From: Streptomyces sp. NBC_00483
GTDB lineage: Bacteria; Actinomycetota; Actinomycetes; Streptomycetales; Streptomycetaceae
Length of the DNA stretch: 64,000 bases
Reading direction: 5' to 3'
Assembly (NCBI RefSeq): GCF_036013745.1
Contig: NZ_CP107880.1
Span: 6,386,001 to 6,450,000 of the forward strand
Positions 30,114 to 39,355 of this stretch are shown piece after piece (within the stretch, counting starts at the first letter, position 1; every line of letters begins with the position of its first letter). The notes under the pieces were generated by a model. That model saw nothing but the letters and a program-made list of their open reading frames with translations. It did no database searches and was not told the DNA's origin. Position numbers and translations under genes: made by a program.

Positions 30114-30884
30114 CTATGCGTCCCGCTTCTTCAGCAGGGCGTATCCGACGATCAGCGCCACCGCCACCCACACCAACAGGATCGCGAGCCCGCCCCACGG
30201 CCCGTACGGCGCGTCGTCGCTCGGCGGGTCCACCACCTGCATGACCTTCAGGCCCGCCTGGTCGGGGAAGTACTGGGCGACCTTCTTCGTGGCCGAGACG
30301 CTGCCGAGGATCGGCGAGACCAGGAAGAAGAACGGCATCAGGATGCCGAGCGAGAGCATGGGGGAGCGGAGCATCGACGCGACGCCCATGGAGAACATCG
30401 TCATCAGCGTCATGTAGACGGCGGCGCCGAACACCGCGCGCAGCACGTTCGGCGCGCCCAGGTCCGTGCCGTGGTCGCCGAGCATCAGCTGGCCGAGGAA
30501 GAACGACGCGAAGCTGATGACCAGCGCGACGACGAGCGCGAGCAGCGCGGCGACCAGGATCTTGGAGAAGAGGAACGTGCCGCGCTGCGGGACCGCCGCG
30601 AGCGAGGTGCGGATCATGCCCGTGCTGTACTCGCTCGCGACCACGAGGACCCCGAAGACCAGCATCGCGAGCTGGCCGAGGGAGAGGCCGGAGAAGGAGA
30701 TGAAGGTCGGGTCGAAGGTCAGCTTGTCCCCGGTCGACATCTTGTCGAACTCGTTGCCGGTGAACGCGCTGATCAGCATGCCGAGGCCGACGGAGACGAG
30801 CACCGCGAGGCCGAGCGTGAAGGCCGTCGAGTTCACCGATTTGATCTTGGTCCACTCGGAGCGGAGGACCTGGGCCGCGGCCAT
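30114..30884 (-). CDS. ABC-2 type permease of exporter 2
   Basis: The 256-aa permease has six membrane segments and the shared motifs LRSEWTKIKSVNSTAFTLGL and ASEYSTGMIRTSLAAVPQRG. It starts one base after the ATPase-2 stop codon, so translation is probably coupled. A larger extracytoplasmic loop (SATKKVAQYFPDQAGLKVMQVVDPPSDD) lies before the last helix, in contrast to permease 1. Confidence 0.88.
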   Translation of the reverse strand: MAAAQVLRSEWTKIKSVNSTAFTLGLAVLVSVGLGMLISAFTGNEFDKMSTGDKLTFDPTFISFSGLSLGQLAMLVFGVLVVASEYSTGMIRTSLAAVPQRGTFLFSKILVAALLALVVALVISFASFFLGQLMLGDHGTDLGAPNVLRAVFGAAVYMTLMTMFSMGVASMLRSPMLSLGILMPFFFLVSPILGSVSATKKVAQYFPDQAGLKVMQVVDPPSDDAPYGPWGGLAILLVWVAVALIVGYALLKKRDA

Positions 30885-30885
30885 C

Positions 30886-31938
30886 TCAGGCGCCCTTCTC
30901 TCGGTTCCAGCTGGAACCCCAGCCCGACTGCTGCGGGTTCTGTGGGGCTCCCGGGTTCTGTGGGGCCTGCGGAGTCTGTGGGGCCATCGGGTTCTGTGGG
31001 GTCACTGGGCCTTGCGGGTTCTGCTGCTCCGGAGCGTCCGTGTGCGCGTGGTACTCCACCGACTCCGCCGTCAGCTGCATGAACGCCTCTTCCAGGGAGG
31101 CCTGCTGCGGGCTCAGCTCGTGCAGGACGAGCTGGTTGCGCGCCGCGAGCTCGCCGAGCTCCTCTGCGGGGTGGCCGTCCACCTCGAGAGCGCCGCCGGA
31201 CTCCACGACCGTGATGCCGGCCCGGTGCAGCACGTCCAGCAGGCGCTCGTGCTGCGGTGAGCGCAGCCGGACGTACGAGCGCGAGTTCTGCCGGATGAAG
31301 TCCGGCATCGACATGTCGGCAAGGAGCCGTCCCTGCCCGATGACCACCAGATGGTCGGCGGTGAGCGCCATTTCGCTCATCAGGTGGGACGAGACGAAGA
31401 CGGTACGGCCGGCGGACGCGAGGGATTTCATCAGGTTGCGGATCCAGTGGATGCCCTCGGGGTCGAGCCCGTTGACCGGCTCGTCGAACATCAGGATCTG
31501 CGGGTCGCCGAGGAGCGCGCCGGCGATGCCGAGCCGCTGCCCCATGCCGAGCGAGAAACCCTTGGCCTTCTTACGGGCCACGGCCGTGAGGCCGACCGTG
31601 TCGAGCACCTCGTACACGCGGCTCTTGGGGATGCCGTTGGACTGCGCCAGGCAGAGGAGGTGGTTGTAGGCGTTGCGGCCGCCGTGCATCGCCTTCGCGT
31701 CGAGCAGCGCGCCGATGTAGCGCAGCGGGTCCTTCAGCTGGGCGTAGTGCTTGCCGTCGATCCGGACGTCGCCCGCCGTCGGGTTGTCGAGGCCGAGCAT
31801 CATCCGCATCGTGGTGGACTTGCCCGCGCCGTTGGGGCCGAGGAATCCGGTGACGATTCCTGGCCGGACGGAGAAGGTGAGGTCGTCCACGGCCGTCTTC
31901 TCGCCGTAGCGCTTGGTCAGCCCCGAGAGCTCGATCAT
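30886..31938 (-). CDS. ABC ATPase of exporter 2 with Asn-Pro-Gln repeat tail
   Basis: This 350-aa paralogue of the ATPase at 28029 has Walker A GPNGAGKST, FSLGMGQRLGIAGALL, DEPVNGLDPEGIHWIRNLM and FVSSHLMSEMAL. The last 50 residues repeat short units such as PQNPMAPQTPQAPQNPGAPQ. ATG 31938 (MIELSGLTKRYGEKTAV) has no Shine-Dalgarno, and TAGCGT lies six bases upstream, suggesting leaderless expression for the whole five-gene unit. It begins only 22 bp from the filP terminator. Confidence 0.9.
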   Translation of the reverse strand: MIELSGLTKRYGEKTAVDDLTFSVRPGIVTGFLGPNGAGKSTTMRMMLGLDNPTAGDVRIDGKHYAQLKDPLRYIGALLDAKAMHGGRNAYNHLLCLAQSNGIPKSRVYEVLDTVGLTAVARKKAKGFSLGMGQRLGIAGALLGDPQILMFDEPVNGLDPEGIHWIRNLMKSLASAGRTVFVSSHLMSEMALTADHLVVIGQGRLLADMSMPDFIRQNSRSYVRLRSPQHERLLDVLHRAGITVVESGGALEVDGHPAEELGELAARNQLVLHELSPQQASLEEAFMQLTAESVEYHAHTDAPEQQNPQGPVTPQNPMAPQTPQAPQNPGAPQNPQQSGWGSSWNREKGA

Positions 31939-31960
31939 GCGGCCACGCTAAATCGCGACA

Positions 31961-31994
31961 AAGCCCCCGGCCACTCGTGAGTGACCGGGGGCTT
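31961..31994 (-). terminator. Terminator downstream of filP
   Basis: Arms of 16 bases (31961-31976 and 31979-31994) pair with a single mismatch around a two-base loop. On the minus strand the stem ends in CTTTGTCG. It closes filP transcription just ahead of the ABC operon promoter. Confidence 0.8.
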
Positions 31995-32032
31995 CGAGCT
32001 CGGCTCCCTCAAGCCTCGGCGGGGGCATTTCA

Positions 32033-32150
32033 AGCCCCGCCGGCGATTGAGGCGCGGGGTATGGGGCAGAGCCCCAAGCCCAGCCCCGGTTACCCGGCGA
32101 GCGCCCCGGGGCTCCGCCCCGGACCCCGCTGCTCAATCGCCGCAGGGGCT
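32033..32150. repeat. Two dispersed GC-rich elements in inverted orientation
   Basis: The first copy (from 32033, AAGCCCCGCCGGCGATTGAG) is followed by a second copy in the opposite direction. That second copy, 32104-32150 (47 bases), is the exact reverse complement of 40750-40796. The pair occupies the gap between filP and its terminator. Confidence 0.85.
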
Positions 32151-32158
32151 GAAACGGC

Positions 32159-33094
32159 CTACCGGGACTGCTGGGCCGGAACCCCGCGGGAGATGGGCTC
32201 CTCCTCCGCCGGGGCGCCCGCCGCAGCGACTGCCGCACCGGTGAGGGTGGCCAGCATCTCGCGGACATTCGTCAGCTGCGCGTTGATCGAGTCGCGGCGG
32301 TTGGTGAGCGCCGCCAGCTCGCGCTCGGACTCGCTGCGGATGCGGTCCGCCTTGGCGTTCGCGTCCGCGACGATGTCCTCGGCCTGGCGCTGGGCCGTCT
32401 CCACCGTCTGGCGGGCGCGCCGCTCGGCGTCCGTGCGCAGCTTCTCGGCCTCCAGGCGGAGCTGCTCCGCGCGGTGCTCGATCTCGGCGAGGCGCTTCTC
32501 GGCCTTGGCCTGACGCGAGGCCAGGTCGCGCTCCGACTGCTCGCGGCGCTTGGCCAGGTTCGTCTCGAAGTCGGCGGCGGCCTGGGCGGCCTTGGCGCGC
32601 GTCTCCTCGAAGAGGGCGTCCGCCTCCTCGCGCTTGGACTGCGCGTCCTTCTGCGCCTCGGTGCGCAGCGAGGTGGCCTCGCCCTTGGCCTTTTCGACGA
32701 TCCGAACGCCCTCGTCCTCGGCCTTGGACTTGCGCTCGGCGGCGAACGACTCCGCGTCGTTGCGCACCTGCTGGGCCGCGGACTCGGCGAGCTCCCGGTG
32801 CTGCTCTGCCGCCCTGCGGGCCTCTTCGCGCAGGTCCTTGGCCTCCTCCTCGGCGAGGCGGAGGATCTTCTCGACGCGGGCGCCGAGGCCGGCGTACGAC
32901 GGCTCCGCGTCGTTCACCTGCGCCTGAGCGTTCTGCGTCTCGAGGTGGAGTTCCTCGATGCGCTTTTCCAGAGCAGTGATACGGGCAAGAGCACTGTCAC
33001 GGTCGGAGACGAGCTTGGAGATCCGTTCGTCCACCTGAGCGCGGTCGTACCCACGCCGCACAAGCTCGAAGCCGTAGGGGGAAGTGTCGCTCAT
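32159..33094 (-). CDS. filP: Coiled-coil cytoskeletal protein FilP
   Basis: The 311-aa rod protein starts with the conserved YGFELVRRGYDRAQVDERISKLV, a DivIVA-like N-terminal segment, followed by almost continuous coiled coil rich in Ala, Glu, Arg and Lys (residues about 30-290) and a short flexible tail. In S. coelicolor FilP forms intermediate-filament-like networks that stiffen hyphae behind the tip and interacts with DivIVA and Scy. The length and the position next to scy agree. AGGAACCCC precedes ATG 33094. The 192-bp gap to scy contains ATTCTAGAGTCG, a possible promoter. Confidence 0.95.
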   Translation of the reverse strand: MSDTSPYGFELVRRGYDRAQVDERISKLVSDRDSALARITALEKRIEELHLETQNAQAQVNDAEPSYAGLGARVEKILRLAEEEAKDLREEARRAAEQHRELAESAAQQVRNDAESFAAERKSKAEDEGVRIVEKAKGEATSLRTEAQKDAQSKREEADALFEETRAKAAQAAADFETNLAKRREQSERDLASRQAKAEKRLAEIEHRAEQLRLEAEKLRTDAERRARQTVETAQRQAEDIVADANAKADRIRSESERELAALTNRRDSINAQLTNVREMLATLTGAAVAAAGAPAEEEPISRGVPAQQSR

Positions 33095-33286
33095 GGGGTT
33101 CCTGTCGAATGAGACCGGTGAGGTGATAGGGGGAATCCTAGGGGGCGTAGCGGCGTGTCATCGGGCAGATGTCGTATTGATCAGCCTTCGACTCTAGAAT
33201 GTCACCCCTTTTGAGTGGCGTAGGGACGGAGTGCTTGCCAGAACAGGGCCAAAGGTCCTTGGCGAGCACGGTAGTTGGCCGAAAGG

Positions 33287-36200
33287 CTAGCCCTCCGAGC
33301 CCTTGCCACCCGAACGTGTGGCCCCCGCCGTGGCCCCCGCCTTGACGCCGCCGTCCTTGCCTCCCCCGCCGGACGGAGCCTCAAAACTCTCCAACGCCTC
33401 CAACACGTCCTGGACACGGGAGATCTCGGCATTGATGTCCTCGCGGCGCCTGACCAGTACGTCGAGATCCCGCTGACCCTTGTCGATCATGGCGGTGGCC
33501 TCCTGCTCCGCGTCCGCCTTGATCTTGTCCGCCTCACGGGACAGCTCGGCCTTCTTCTGCTCGGCTTCCTTGAGAAGGCCTTCGGCCTTCTTCACGGCTG
33601 CGATCCGGACCTTGCCGGCCTCCGAATTCGCGTCGTTCAGAAGCTCCTTGGCCTTCGTCTGCGCCTCGGAAAGTTGTTCCTCCGCGGCCTTGACCAGAGC
33701 GTCGCAGCGTTCGCCCGCGTTCTTCATGGCTTCCGCCGACTCGCGGCGGGCGTGCTCGTGGAGCTCCTCGATCTCGGCCGTGATCCGGTCGCGCAGCTCC
33801 TCGGCGCGCTCCCTGATCTGCGTCGCGTCCCTGCGGGCGCCGACGAGCAACTCGTCCGCGTCCGTACGGGCCTTCTCCACGAGCGTGTTGCCCTCGACGG
33901 TCGACTCCGCGACCAGACGCTCGGCCTCCGTGCGGGCCGCGCCGACCATCGTGTCGGCCTGCGACTCCGCGTCGGCGGTCGTCTTCTGCGCCGTCTCCTG
34001 CGCCTCGCGGGTCAGCTTGTCGGCCTCGGTCGCGGACTCCGTGATGAGCTTGTCGACCTGCTCCGCGGCCTCCGTGCGCCGCTTGTTGGCGTCCTTGCGG
34101 GCCTCGTCCAGCGTGCGCTCGGCCTCCTCGCGGGCGGCCGCCGTGATGCTCTCGGCCTCCGCCGCGGCGTCCGCCTTGACGCGCTCCGCCTCGGTGCGGA
34201 CCCGCTCGGCGTGCTGCTGCGCGGAGGTGACCGTCTCCGCGGCCTCGGCGCGCAGCCGCTCCGCGTCGCCGGACGCGTCCGAGATCAGCTTCTCGGCCTG
34301 GGCGACGGACTCGGTCCTGACGCGCTCGGCCTCGGTCCGCGTCTCGTTGGTCAACTGCTCGGCGGCGGCCGTCGATTCGGCGCGCAGCCGCTCGGCCTCG
34401 GTGCTCGCGTCACCGACGAGCTTCTCGGCCTTCGCGGTGGACTCGGAGCGGACCCGCTCCGCCTCCGCGTTGGTCTCCGTCGTCAGCCGCTCGGCCTCGG
34501 TGGCCGCCTCGGTGATCAGGGTGTCGGCCTGCTCGGCCGCGTCGGAGCGGATCCGGTTGGCGTCCGCGCGGGCGTCCGCGCGGGTGCGCGAGGCGTCCTG
34601 GTCGGCGGCCGAGCGCAGATCGGAGGCCTCCGTACGGACCTGCTGGGCGTGCTCGGACGCGTCCGTGCGCAGCCGCTCCGCCTCGGTGAACGCCTCCGAA
34701 ACCGTGCGCTCCGCCATGGCCTTGGCGGCCTCCGCCTCGGCGGTGGCCTCGGAACGGACCCGGTTCGCGTCCTCGGTGGCGCGCTCGCGCTCCGCGTAGG
34801 CGTCGGAGCGGACCCGGTCGGCCTCCTCCTGCGCCTCCGTCCTGGTGCGCTCCGCCGCGTGCTCGGCGGCGCTGCGCAGCCCGGTGATCTCCTCCTGGGC
34901 CTGCTCCTGGAGCCCGGCCACGGAGTCGCGCACCTGCTGCGCCGTCTGCTCGGCGGTGGAGACCATCTCGGTCGCCCGCTGGTCCGCCTCCTCGACCAGA
35001 CGTACGGCCTCGGTCTGCGCCTCGTCCACGCGGGCACGTGCCACGGCGAGCAGTTCCTCGCTCCGCTCGCGGGCCCGCTCGCGCTCCTGATCGGCCTCCT
35101 CGCGCGCGCTGCCGAGCGTCTCCTCGGCCTCGCGGCGGCGCCGCGCCGCCTCCTCCTGGGCGGCAGCCAGCGTCTCGGCGGCCTCGGTGGCGATCCGCTC
35201 GGCGGCGGTCTGCGCCTCGGCACGGATCCGGTCGGCGGACTCCTGCGCCTCCGTCTTGAGCCGCTCCGCCTCGTTCGACGCCTCGGACCGCAGTCGTACG
35301 GCGACGTTCTCTGCCTCGGAGCGGGTCGTCGCGGCGTCGGACGCGGCCTCCGTGCGAAGGCGCTCGGCCTCCGTCTCGGCCTGCGCCTGCACTGTACGGG
35401 CACGCTCGGCTGCGTCCGCGCGCAGCCGCTCGACCTCCTCGGCGGCCTCGCGGCGCAGCGTCTCGCCCTGCTCCCGCGCCTCGTTCAGCGCCGTCTCCGA
35501 CGCGGTCAGGCGCTCCTCGGCCTCCGTGTGCAGGCGGGTCAGCTCGCGGGCCGCCTCGTCCTGCTTGGCCTGCATGGCCCGCTCGGCCTCGTTCTTGAGC
35601 TCCTGCGCCGCGCGCTCCGCCTCGGACCTGGTGGCCTCGGCCTGCTCCTCGGCCTCGGTGCGGTACCGCTCGGCCTCCGCGCGCGTGCGCTCGAGGGTCT
35701 CCTCGGCCTGCTTGCGCAGCGACGTGGCCCGCTCGATGGCCTCCGTGCGGACGCGCTCGCTCTCCGTCGTCGCGGCGGTCCGCAGTTCGTCCGCGTCCGC
35801 CTTCGCCTTGGAGAGCAACTGCTCGGCGGTGCTGGCCGACTCCTCGATCTGCTGGACGGCCTCGCGGCGGGCCTCGGCCCGGATCCGCTCGCCCTCCTCG
35901 ACGGCCTCGGCCCGCAGCTGCTCGGCCTCGCCGCGAAGCCTGCGCGCCTCCTCCTGGAGCTCGACGGTCTTGGCGCGGTACTCCTTGGTGTCGTCCTTGG
36001 CGGCGCCCTTGAGCTCCGTCGCCAGGTCGTGCGCCTCGGCGCGCAGCCGGTCCGCCTCGGCCTCGGCATCGGCGCGGAGCCGCTCGGCCTCGTCGGCCGC
36101 CGCCTTCGTCGTCGCCTTGGCTTCCTCGGACGCCTTGTTGAGCACGTCCTCCGCGGTGCGCGCGGCCTTCGCGAGCTCGCCGGCGGTCTCCTCGGCGGTG

Positions 36201-37273
36201 ACCGTACGGGCCTTCTCCTTGGCCGCGGCGATCAGCTGCTCGGCCTCGGCGCGCGCGTCGGCGACGACCTGCTCGGCCTCCGACTTCGTGGTCTCCGCGT
36301 CCTTGGTGGCCTCCTGGACCAGGCGGGCCACCTGCTCCTTGGCGGTGCGGGTGCGCTGCTCGTTGGTCGACTCGGCGGTCGCGAGCTGCTTGGCCGCGGC
36401 GTCCTTCGCCTCCGCGAGCACCTTGTCGGCCTCGGTGCGGGCCTCGCGCAGCGCGCTGTCCGCCTCGGCGATCTTCTGCTCGGCGGCCCGGCTCAGCTCG
36501 CCGGACCGGCGGCGGGCCTGCTCGGACTCCTCGCTCGTCGACGTCCGCAGCTGCTCGGCGTGGTCGGTGGCCTCCTGCGCCTGCGTCGACGCGGCGTTCA
36601 GCAGGCGCTCGGCGTCCTGCCGGGCGCGGGCCAGGATCGACTGCGCCTCGGCGCGCGCCTCCTCGGCCTCGGAGGTGAGGCGCTGGCGGGCCTGGTCGGC
36701 GACGCGCTCGGCCTCGGTGCGGGCGGCGGCGAGCGCCTGGTCGGCCTCGGCGCGCGACTCGTCGAGGAGGCGGCGGGCCTGCTGCTCGGTGCGGGCGCGC
36801 AGCTGCTCGGCCCACTGCACGTTCTCGTTGACGTGCGTCTCGACCGTGCGGCGGCGCTCGGAGAGTTCCTGGTCGAGCTGCTGGCGCCGGTTGACGGCCT
36901 CCGTGTGCAGCTCGGACTGGAGCCGGGACTGCTGCTCGGCGTGCTCCTGGAGGATCCGCTGGGTCTGCGCACGGGCCTCGCGCAGCTCGCGCTCGGCGTC
37001 GGCGCGCAGCTGGTCGGCCTGGATCTGCGCGTTACGGAGGAGCTGCTCGGCCTGGTAGCCGATGTCCGACCCGTCGTAGGCAGGCCGGGTCGCGAGGCTG
37101 CGGCGCGCCTCGTGCAGCTTGGCGCGCAACACCTCCACCTGGTAGCCGAGGTCCTCGGCGTGCTGGACGGCCTTCTCCCGATCGGTCTTCAGCCGGTCCA
37201 TCTCGGCTTCGAACCGCGAGAGATGGTCGGTCTCAGCCGGCCGTCGGCCGTCCTGGCTCTCATAGCCCCGCAC
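33287..37273 (-). CDS. scy: Giant coiled-coil polarity protein Scy
   Basis: The protein has about 1,328 aa. After a short start come FEAEMDRLKTDREKAVQHAE and YQVEVLRAKLHEARRSL, then over 1,200 residues of Ala/Glu/Arg-rich coiled coil (repeating patterns such as AEAERLRTEA), the long hendecad-like rod known for Scy. Scy organises the tip-growth assembly with DivIVA, FilP and CslA and marks new branch points. GTG 37273 (VRGYESQDGRRP) fits the conserved N-terminus as I remember it and follows GGATGGGA; ATG 37327 would add 18 residues. The strong Ala/Glu codon repetition leaves a complete antisense reading frame open, which is not a gene. Confidence 0.95.
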   Translation of the reverse strand: MRGYESQDGRRPAETDHLSRFEAEMDRLKTDREKAVQHAEDLGYQVEVLRAKLHEARRSLATRPAYDGSDIGYQAEQLLRNAQIQADQLRADAERELREARAQTQRILQEHAEQQSRLQSELHTEAVNRRQQLDQELSERRRTVETHVNENVQWAEQLRARTEQQARRLLDESRAEADQALAAARTEAERVADQARQRLTSEAEEARAEAQSILARARQDAERLLNAASTQAQEATDHAEQLRTSTSEESEQARRRSGELSRAAEQKIAEADSALREARTEADKVLAEAKDAAAKQLATAESTNEQRTRTAKEQVARLVQEATKDAETTKSEAEQVVADARAEAEQLIAAAKEKARTVTAEETAGELAKAARTAEDVLNKASEEAKATTKAAADEAERLRADAEAEADRLRAEAHDLATELKGAAKDDTKEYRAKTVELQEEARRLRGEAEQLRAEAVEEGERIRAEARREAVQQIEESASTAEQLLSKAKADADELRTAATTESERVRTEAIERATSLRKQAEETLERTRAEAERYRTEAEEQAEATRSEAERAAQELKNEAERAMQAKQDEAARELTRLHTEAEERLTASETALNEAREQGETLRREAAEEVERLRADAAERARTVQAQAETEAERLRTEAASDAATTRSEAENVAVRLRSEASNEAERLKTEAQESADRIRAEAQTAAERIATEAAETLAAAQEEAARRRREAEETLGSAREEADQERERARERSEELLAVARARVDEAQTEAVRLVEEADQRATEMVSTAEQTAQQVRDSVAGLQEQAQEEITGLRSAAEHAAERTRTEAQEEADRVRSDAYAERERATEDANRVRSEATAEAEAAKAMAERTVSEAFTEAERLRTDASEHAQQVRTEASDLRSAADQDASRTRADARADANRIRSDAAEQADTLITEAATEAERLTTETNAEAERVRSESTAKAEKLVGDASTEAERLRAESTAAAEQLTNETRTEAERVRTESVAQAEKLISDASGDAERLRAEAAETVTSAQQHAERVRTEAERVKADAAAEAESITAAAREEAERTLDEARKDANKRRTEAAEQVDKLITESATEADKLTREAQETAQKTTADAESQADTMVGAARTEAERLVAESTVEGNTLVEKARTDADELLVGARRDATQIRERAEELRDRITAEIEELHEHARRESAEAMKNAGERCDALVKAAEEQLSEAQTKAKELLNDANSEAGKVRIAAVKKAEGLLKEAEQKKAELSREADKIKADAEQEATAMIDKGQRDLDVLVRRREDINAEISRVQDVLEALESFEAPSGGGGKDGGVKAGATAGATRSGGKGSEG

Positions 37274-37515
37274 TGCGCGGTCCCATCCGTCCCCTGGTCG
37301 CAAGTTCTTCTTACGAGCCCCGCCCATCCCGCGACCGGGGCCCCCGGGGAATGGTGTCAGATCGAATGGGACGGCGCCGTCGGACCGTTACGGCTGATGC
37401 CGTGTGCTGCCCGACTTGCCCCGACCCTCGTCCCCCGATACCCGGACCCCGGCCCACGACTGGCCGTTGGAGACGGCAGCCGCCCCACAACCCTACCGGC
37501 CCGGCTATGTGGAGG

Positions 37516-37956
37516 TCAGTGCTCCACCGAGTCCTTAGGTGCCGCAGTGACGAGTTCGGTCAGTACGCCGTGACAGTCCTTGGGGTGCAGGAACGTGATG
37601 CGCGAGTCCATCGAGCCACGTCGGGGCTCTTCGTAGAGGACGCGTACGCCCTTGTTCTTGATGTCGTTCGCGTCCGTATCGACGTCGGCCGTGCCGAAGG
37701 CGATGTGGTGCACACCCTCGCCGTTCTTGGCCAGCCACTTGCCGACGGCGGAGTCCTCGCGGGTGGGTTCGAGCAGCTGGAGGTAGGTGGCGCCCCCGTC
37801 GCTCGTCTCGTTGACCTTGAGCATGGCCTCGCGCACGCCCTGCTCCTCGTTGACCTCGGAGTGGTACACCTCGAAGCCGTACGTGGCCCGGTAGAACTCG
37901 ACGGTCTTGTCGAGGTCGAAGCAGGCGATCCCGATGTGGTCGATTCGCGTCAGCAT
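37516..37956 (-). CDS. mce: Methylmalonyl-CoA epimerase
   Basis: The 146-aa vicinal-oxygen-chelate protein interconverts (R)- and (S)-methylmalonyl-CoA. It has the metal ligand His near the start (RIDHIGIAC), a second in EGVHHIAFG and the C-terminal glutamate in GVLTELV. The start ATG 37956 gives the normal length. It is divergent from a thiolase gene across 137 bp and is followed downstream by meaB on the other strand, so several steps of propionyl/methylmalonyl-CoA handling are clustered. Confidence 0.93.
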   Translation of the reverse strand: MLTRIDHIGIACFDLDKTVEFYRATYGFEVYHSEVNEEQGVREAMLKVNETSDGGATYLQLLEPTREDSAVGKWLAKNGEGVHHIAFGTADVDTDANDIKNKGVRVLYEEPRRGSMDSRITFLHPKDCHGVLTELVTAAPKDSVEH

Positions 37957-38093
37957 GCTTTAAGTGCAGCGCGGTTCGAGGTGGTTACGCAACGTGCGCG
38001 CGATCACACCCCGGTGACGATGACGTGCGCCATACCGGTCAGTACATTCGAGTAAACCCTCGTTCACTTCTCACCTCCAAGGGGCCGTGCCTC

Positions 38094-39296
38094 ATGTCAG
38101 GAACGACCGGTACCACGTCAGTGATCGTCGCGGGCGCGCGGACGCCCATGGGCCGTCTGCTCGGCTCGCTCAAGTCCTTCTCCGGAGCCGACCTGGGCGG
38201 CTTCGCGATCAAGGCCGCCCTCGACCGTGCGGGAATCGGTGGCGACCAGGTGCAGTACGTGATCATGGGCCAGGTGCTGCAGGCCGGGGCAGGGCAGATC
38301 CCGGCGCGCCAGGCCGCGGTCAAGGCGGGCATTCCGATGAACGTCCCGGCGCTCACGATCAACAAGGTGTGCCTGTCCGGGCTCGACGCCATCGCGCTGG
38401 CCGACCAGCTCGTGCGCGCCGGCGAGTTCGACGTGGTCGTGGCCGGTGGCCAGGAGTCCATGACGAACGCGCCGCACCTGCTGCCGAAGTCCCGCGAGGG
38501 CTACAAGTACGGCGCGGTCGAGATGCTCGACGCGATGGCGCACGACGGCCTCACCGACGCCTTCGAGAACATCCCCATGGGCGCGTCGACGGAGAAGCAC
38601 AACACCCGCCTCGGCATCGCCCGTCCCGAGCAGGACGAGGTGGCGGCCCTGTCGCACCAGCGGGCCGCCGCGGCGCAGAAGAACGGCATCTTCGAGGCCG
38701 AGATCACGCCCGTCGAGATCCCGCAGCGCAAGGGCGAGCCGGTCGTCTTCAGCAAGGACGAGGGCATCCGCGCGGAGACCACCGCGGAGTCCCTCGGCAA
38801 GCTGCGTCCGGCCTTCGACAAGGGCGGCACGATCACCGCCGGCACCTCCTCGCAGATCTCGGACGGCGCCGCCGCGGTCGTCGTCATGAGCAAGGCGAAG
38901 GCGCTGGAGCTGGGCCTGGACTGGATCGCCGAGATCGGCGCGCACGGCAACGTCGCGGGCCCGGACAACTCCTTGCAGTCGCAGCCCTCGAACGCCATCC
39001 AGCACGCCCTCAAGAAGGAGGGCATCGGCACCGAGGACCTCGACCTCATCGAGATCAACGAGGCCTTCGCGGCGGTCGCCGTGCAGTCAATGAAGGACCT
39101 CGGAGTGTCCTCGGAAAAGGTGAACGTCAACGGCGGGGCCATCGCGCTGGGTCACCCGATCGGGATGTCCGGCGCGCGCATCGTCCTGCACCTCGCCCTG
39201 GAGCTGAAGCGGCGCGGCGGCGGTGTCGGCGCGGCGGCCCTGTGCGGTGGCGGCGGTCAGGGTGACGCGCTGGTCGTGCGGGTACCCAAGGCATAA
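38094..39296 (+). CDS. Acetyl-CoA C-acetyltransferase (thiolase)
   Basis: The 400-aa biosynthetic-type thiolase condenses two acetyl-CoA to acetoacetyl-CoA or cleaves 3-ketoacyl-CoA. The nucleophile is C93 in [12 protein letters not shown]; the catalytic His is in [12 protein letters not shown] and the second Cys in [15 protein letters not shown] 38094 ([18 protein letters not shown]) is preferred over an upstream frame from 38025. It stands before meaB with a 59-bp gap. With the hydroxyacyl-CoA dehydrogenase at 19924 it could supply the ethylmalonyl- or butyryl-CoA route. Confidence 0.94.
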   Translation: MSGTTGTTSVIVAGARTPMGRLLGSLKSFSGADLGGFAIKAALDRAGIGGDQVQYVIMGQVLQAGAGQIPARQAAVKAGIPMNVPALTINKVCLSGLDAIALADQLVRAGEFDVVVAGGQESMTNAPHLLPKSREGYKYGAVEMLDAMAHDGLTDAFENIPMGASTEKHNTRLGIARPEQDEVAALSHQRAAAAQKNGIFEAEITPVEIPQRKGEPVVFSKDEGIRAETTAESLGKLRPAFDKGGTITAGTSSQISDGAAAVVVMSKAKALELGLDWIAEIGAHGNVAGPDNSLQSQPSNAIQHALKKEGIGTEDLDLIEINEAFAAVAVQSMKDLGVSSEKVNVNGGAIALGHPIGMSGARIVLHLALELKRRGGGVGAAALCGGGGQGDALVVRVPKA

Positions 39297-39355
39297 CGCC
39301 TTCGTATTCGAATGACGTCTTCGTCGGTGTACGAGAACTGGTGAACGGAGCTGTG

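Noticed and set aside
33275..37573. Complete 1,432-codon open frame antisense to scy
   Set aside because: It mirrors the repetitive Ala/Glu/Arg codons of Scy, which rarely give stops on the other strand. The translation is Leu/Gly/Arg-rich low complexity with no start signal.
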